From positions 1 to 16,260 of the forward strand of contig DATDDB010000129.1 in assembly GCA_036524005.1 (NCBI GenBank): 16,260 bases of DNA, given 5' to 3'. The stretch is from DATDDB01 sp036524005 (GTDB taxonomy: Bacteria; Pseudomonadota; Gammaproteobacteria; Burkholderiales; Gallionellaceae). Below, piece by piece: positions 13,815 to 16,260 of the stretch. Every line of letters starts with the position of its first letter. Position 1 is the first letter of the stretch. The notes beneath the pieces were generated by a model that was not told where the DNA came from, made no database searches, and saw nothing but the letters and a program-made list of their open reading frames with translations. The translations under genes were made by a program, and so were the position numbers.

Positions 13815-14618
13815 ATGGATAATCTGATCGAGGTCAGCGACCTGCATTTTTCCTATGGCCCGCGCAAGGTGCTGAAGGGCATCAATCTCACCATTCCGCG
13901 CGGCAAGGTGATCGGGATCATGGGCGCCAGCGGCTGCGGCAAATCCACCCTGCTGCGCCACCTCACCGGCCAGCTGCGCCCGGCGCAGGGCAGCGTGAAA
14001 TTCATGGGCAAGGTGCTGCACGAGCTCAGCGGCCGCGAGCTGTACCAGATACGCCGCAACATGGGCATGATGTTCCAGGTCAGCGGCTTGTTCACCGGCA
14101 TGTCGGTTTACGAAAACATGGCCTTCCCGCTGCGGGAGAACACCAACCTCCCGGAAGAGATCATCCACGACCTGGTGCTGATGAAGCTGTACGCGGTGGG
14201 CCTGGAAGGCACCAGCCGCATGATGCCCAGCGAGCTTTCCGGCGGCATGGAGCGCCGCGTCGCGATGGCGCGCGCCACCGCCACCGACCCCGCGCTGATC
14301 ATCTACGACGAGCCCTTCGCGGGCCTCGACCCGATTTCGCTCAGCACCATCGCCAACCTGATCCGCAAACTGAACGATGCGCTCGGCGTGACCTCCATCG
14401 TGGTGACCTACGACCTGTTCGAATCGCTCAAGATCGTGGATTACGTGTATTTCCTCAACGACGGCAATATCGTGGCAGAAGGCCAGGTGGCGGAAATGAT
14501 GGAGTCGGATGACCCCTTTGTCCGGCAGTTCCTCCACGGCGAGCGCGACGGCCCGATCCCGTTCCACTATCCGGCACGCCAGCCTTACATGGAAGGCCTG
14601 GACCCTCCACAGGCCTGA
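13815..14618 (+). CDS. mlaF: MlaF-type phospholipid-transport ABC ATPase
   Basis: 267 residues. ATP-binding subunit of the MlaFEDB complex, which moves phospholipids between inner and outer membranes. Walker A GASGCGKST (37-45), Q-loop Gln88, signature LSGGM (141-145) and Walker B LIIYDE (161-166) with Glu166 are all present. The C-terminal extension VRQFLHGERDGPIPFHYPA (236-254) is the MlaF-specific tail that contacts the complex partners, which separates it from other ABC ATPases such as PstB. Oddity: the H-loop reads VVTYDLFE, with Tyr199 where the switch His is expected. No mlaE, mlaD, mlaC or mlaB follows; the next gene is dnaB on the other strand, starting one base after this stop codon. 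AGGGTGG lies about 7 bases before the ATG. Confidence 0.88.
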   Translation: MDNLIEVSDLHFSYGPRKVLKGINLTIPRGKVIGIMGASGCGKSTLLRHLTGQLRPAQGSVKFMGKVLHELSGRELYQIRRNMGMMFQVSGLFTGMSVYENMAFPLRENTNLPEEIIHDLVLMKLYAVGLEGTSRMMPSELSGGMERRVAMARATATDPALIIYDEPFAGLDPISLSTIANLIRKLNDALGVTSIVVTYDLFESLKIVDYVYFLNDGNIVAEGQVAEMMESDDPFVRQFLHGERDGPIPFHYPARQPYMEGLDPPQA

Positions 14619-16004
14619 TCAATAATCGCGCGCCAGGTTCTCGAAGCGCGTGTATTCGCCGCGGAATGCCAGCGCCACCATGCCGATCGGGCCGTTACGC
14701 TGCTTGCCGATGATGATTTCGGCCTTGCCCTTGTCGGGGCTGTCGGAGTTATACACCTCATCGCGGTAGATGAAGAGGATGAGGTCGGCGTCCTGCTCGA
14801 TGGCGCCGGATTCGCGCAGGTCGGACATGACCGGGCGCTTGTTGGGGCGCTGTTCCAGGCCGCGGTTGAGCTGCGACAACGCGATCACCGGCACCTGCAG
14901 CTCCTTGGCCAGCGCTTTCAAGGAACGGGAAATCTCGGATATTTCGGTGGCGCGGTTTTCGGTCGCCTTGGTCGAGGTGCCGGTCATCAGCTGCAGGTAG
15001 TCGATCACGATCAGGCCCAGGCCGTTGTTCTGGCGGTGCAGCCGGCGCGCGCGCGAGCGCAGCTCCAGCGCGTTCAGGCCCGCGGTTTCGTCGATGAAGA
15101 TCGGCGCTTCGTTCAGCCGCCCCAGCGCATGGGTCATGCGCGACCAGTCTTCATCCTGCAGCCGCCCGGTGCGCAGGTTGTGCTGGTTGAGGCGCCCGAC
15201 CGAGCCTATCATGCGCATCGCCAGCTGCGTGCCGCCCATTTCCATGGAGAAGATCGCCACCGGCTTGTTGCTGTCCAGCGCCACGTTTTCCGCGATGTTG
15301 ATGGAGAACGCGGTCTTGCCCATACTGGGGCGCCCGGCGACGATGATGAGGTCGCCCGCCTGCAGGCCGGAGGTCATGCTGTCCAGATCGGTGAAGCCGG
15401 TGGCGATGCCGGTGACTTCGCTCGGGTCATCGCGCCCGTACAGGGTCTCGATGCGCTCCACCACCTTGGTGAGCAGCGGCGGGATGGGGATGAAGCCGGC
15501 GCGCCCGCGCTCGCCCGCCTCGGCGATTTCGAATACCTTGCTTTCGGCCTCGTCCAGCAGCTGGTCGGCATCGCGCCCGGCGGGGTTGAAGGCGCTGGTG
15601 GCGATCTCCGAGCCCACCTCGGCCAGCTTGCGCATGATGGCGCGCTCGCGCACGATTTCGGCATAGCGCCGGATGTTGGCGGCGGAAGGCACGTTGTGCG
15701 CCAGCGAACCCAGATAGGACAGCCCGCCCGCCTTGTCCAGCTCGTTGTTGCCTTCCAGCGATTCGGCGACGGTAATCACGTCCACCGGCTTCGCCTGGTC
15801 GCACAGGCGCGCGACGTGGCGGTAGATCAGGCGGTGTTCGTTGCGGTAGAAATCCTGCTCGCCGATGAGATCGGCCACCTTGTCCCAGGCGGTGGAATCC
15901 AGCAGCATGCCGCCCAGCACCGATTGCTCGGCCTCCACCGAATGCGGCGGCAGCTTGATGGCATCAAGCTGGGGGTCGGGGCTGACGAGAGACAGGTTTT
16001 GCAT
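14619..16004 (-). CDS. dnaB: Replicative DNA helicase DnaB
   Basis: 461 residues, normal length for DnaB. The N-terminal domain (about 18-120, PPHSVEAEQSVLGGMLLD) mediates primase binding and hexamer formation. The RecA-like ATPase domain starts near 195: Walker A GRPSMGKT (224-231), IFSMEM (251-256), Walker B LIVIDYLQLM (331-340) and a late SDLRESGAIEQDAD segment. It unwinds DNA at the replication fork as a hexamer. It lies just downstream of rplI on the same strand, the usual order in betaproteobacteria, but a terminator between them suggests its own promoter. The ATG at 16004 has no clear Shine-Dalgarno, but homology supports this start. No intein or insertion is present. Confidence 0.97.
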   Translation of the reverse strand: MQNLSLVSPDPQLDAIKLPPHSVEAEQSVLGGMLLDSTAWDKVADLIGEQDFYRNEHRLIYRHVARLCDQAKPVDVITVAESLEGNNELDKAGGLSYLGSLAHNVPSAANIRRYAEIVRERAIMRKLAEVGSEIATSAFNPAGRDADQLLDEAESKVFEIAEAGERGRAGFIPIPPLLTKVVERIETLYGRDDPSEVTGIATGFTDLDSMTSGLQAGDLIIVAGRPSMGKTAFSINIAENVALDSNKPVAIFSMEMGGTQLAMRMIGSVGRLNQHNLRTGRLQDEDWSRMTHALGRLNEAPIFIDETAGLNALELRSRARRLHRQNNGLGLIVIDYLQLMTGTSTKATENRATEISEISRSLKALAKELQVPVIALSQLNRGLEQRPNKRPVMSDLRESGAIEQDADLILFIYRDEVYNSDSPDKGKAEIIIGKQRNGPIGMVALAFRGEYTRFENLARDY

Positions 16005-16052
16005 GGGGGAATTGCGCTAAAGCCGGAGGGGGATTTTACTACGCAGGAAAAC

Positions 16053-16083
16053 AAAAATGGGCTGCGAAGCAGCCCATTTTTTT
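16053..16083. terminator. Rho-independent terminator between rplI and dnaB
   Basis: ATGGGCTGC (16057-16065), loop GAA, GCAGCCCAT (16069-16077), flanked by A-rich and T-rich runs (five A before, seven T including the stem base). On the minus strand it lies about 20-50 bases after the rplI stop codon and would end the ribosomal-protein transcript before dnaB. Confidence 0.85.
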
Positions 16084-16103
16084 ACTGCAATGCTTACAGC
16101 AGC

Positions 16104-16260
16104 TTACGCGGCTTCAGGCACCACGGAAACGGTGATGCCCGCCACCACGTCCACATGCAGCGCAATGTCGATCGGGTATTCGCCGATCTGCTTGATGTGG
16201 CCGCTGGGCATGCGCACCTGGGACTTTTCCACGCTGATGCCTTGCTGCGCCAGGGCCGCC
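16104..16260 (-). CDS. rplI: Ribosomal protein L9 (C-terminal part)
   Basis: Only the last 51 codons are inside the window; the gene continues beyond 16260. The translated end (EKSQVRMPSGHIKQIGEYPI, then DIALHVDVVAGITVSVVPEA) has the L9 C-terminal pattern V-x-x-P-x-G-x-IK-x-IGE-x-x-I-x-I-x-LH-x-DV. L9 is a large-subunit ribosomal protein. Its position before dnaB matches the common rpsF-priB-rpsR-rplI-dnaB order. Confidence 0.93.
   Translation of the reverse strand, partial: AALAQQGISVEKSQVRMPSGHIKQIGEYPIDIALHVDVVAGITVSVVPEAA

Noticed and set aside
13815..14618. PstB partner of the upstream PstS
   Set aside because: The C-terminal DGPIPFHYPA tail and LSGGM signature are those of MlaF, and a terminator-like hairpin separates the genes.

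Overview
The window looks like chromosomal DNA of a GC-rich Gram-negative proteobacterium, most likely a betaproteobacterium. The evidence is a ribosomal protein L9 gene (rplI) running into dnaB, a Mla-type lipid-transport ATPase, a PilP-like domain, an alpha-group (short) PutA, and several Sec-exported periplasmic proteins. A Nitrosomonadales/Gallionellaceae-like source is my guess; no 16S or other marker here proves it. I see no phage, insertion sequence, CRISPR array, tRNA or rRNA.

Layout. 1-3616 (+): a hemerythrin-like protein, a tandem DUF1540 metal-binding-type protein, an exported protein combining two secretin-type N-terminal domains with a PilP-like domain, a single-helix membrane-anchored protein of unknown function, and an exported four-cysteine protein. 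Several of these genes are followed by GC-rich hairpins with a shared core. A bidirectional terminator (3634-3662) separates them from a minus-strand block: a soluble Ser/Thr kinase with a cyclic-nucleotide-binding-type domain, a small periplasmic c-type cytochrome, and lexA. lexA is divergent from a plus-strand serine beta-lactamase/esterase-family hydrolase. It is followed by putA (proline to glutamate), a small HExxH metallopeptidase-like protein and a small exported protein. A minus-strand hypothetical gene is divergent from an orphan phosphate-binding protein (pstS). An orphan mlaF then abuts dnaB tail-to-tail with no spacer, and the 3' end of rplI closes the window.

How the parts work together. 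There is no large operon; most genes look like single transcription units with their own ribosome-binding site and 3' hairpin. The clearest regulatory unit is lexA: two perfect AGAAC-N4-GTTCT palindromes, one between the -35 and -10 elements and one over the predicted start of transcription. This is the Bacillus-type SOS box (GAAC-N4-GTTC), not the CTGT-N8-ACAG box of E. coli and most beta/gammaproteobacteria, so this organism probably has a rewired SOS regulon.

Most unusual items: the lexA operators, the STN-STN-PilP protein, the orphan MlaF with Tyr in place of the H-loop His, the orphan PstS with a cysteine-pair segment where the family usually has a glycine-rich loop, and a group of related palindromes at gene ends. 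No stretch over about 300 bases lacks a gene. The longest gaps (4986-5224, 2239-2449, 12346-12555) hold no RNA gene I can recognise.
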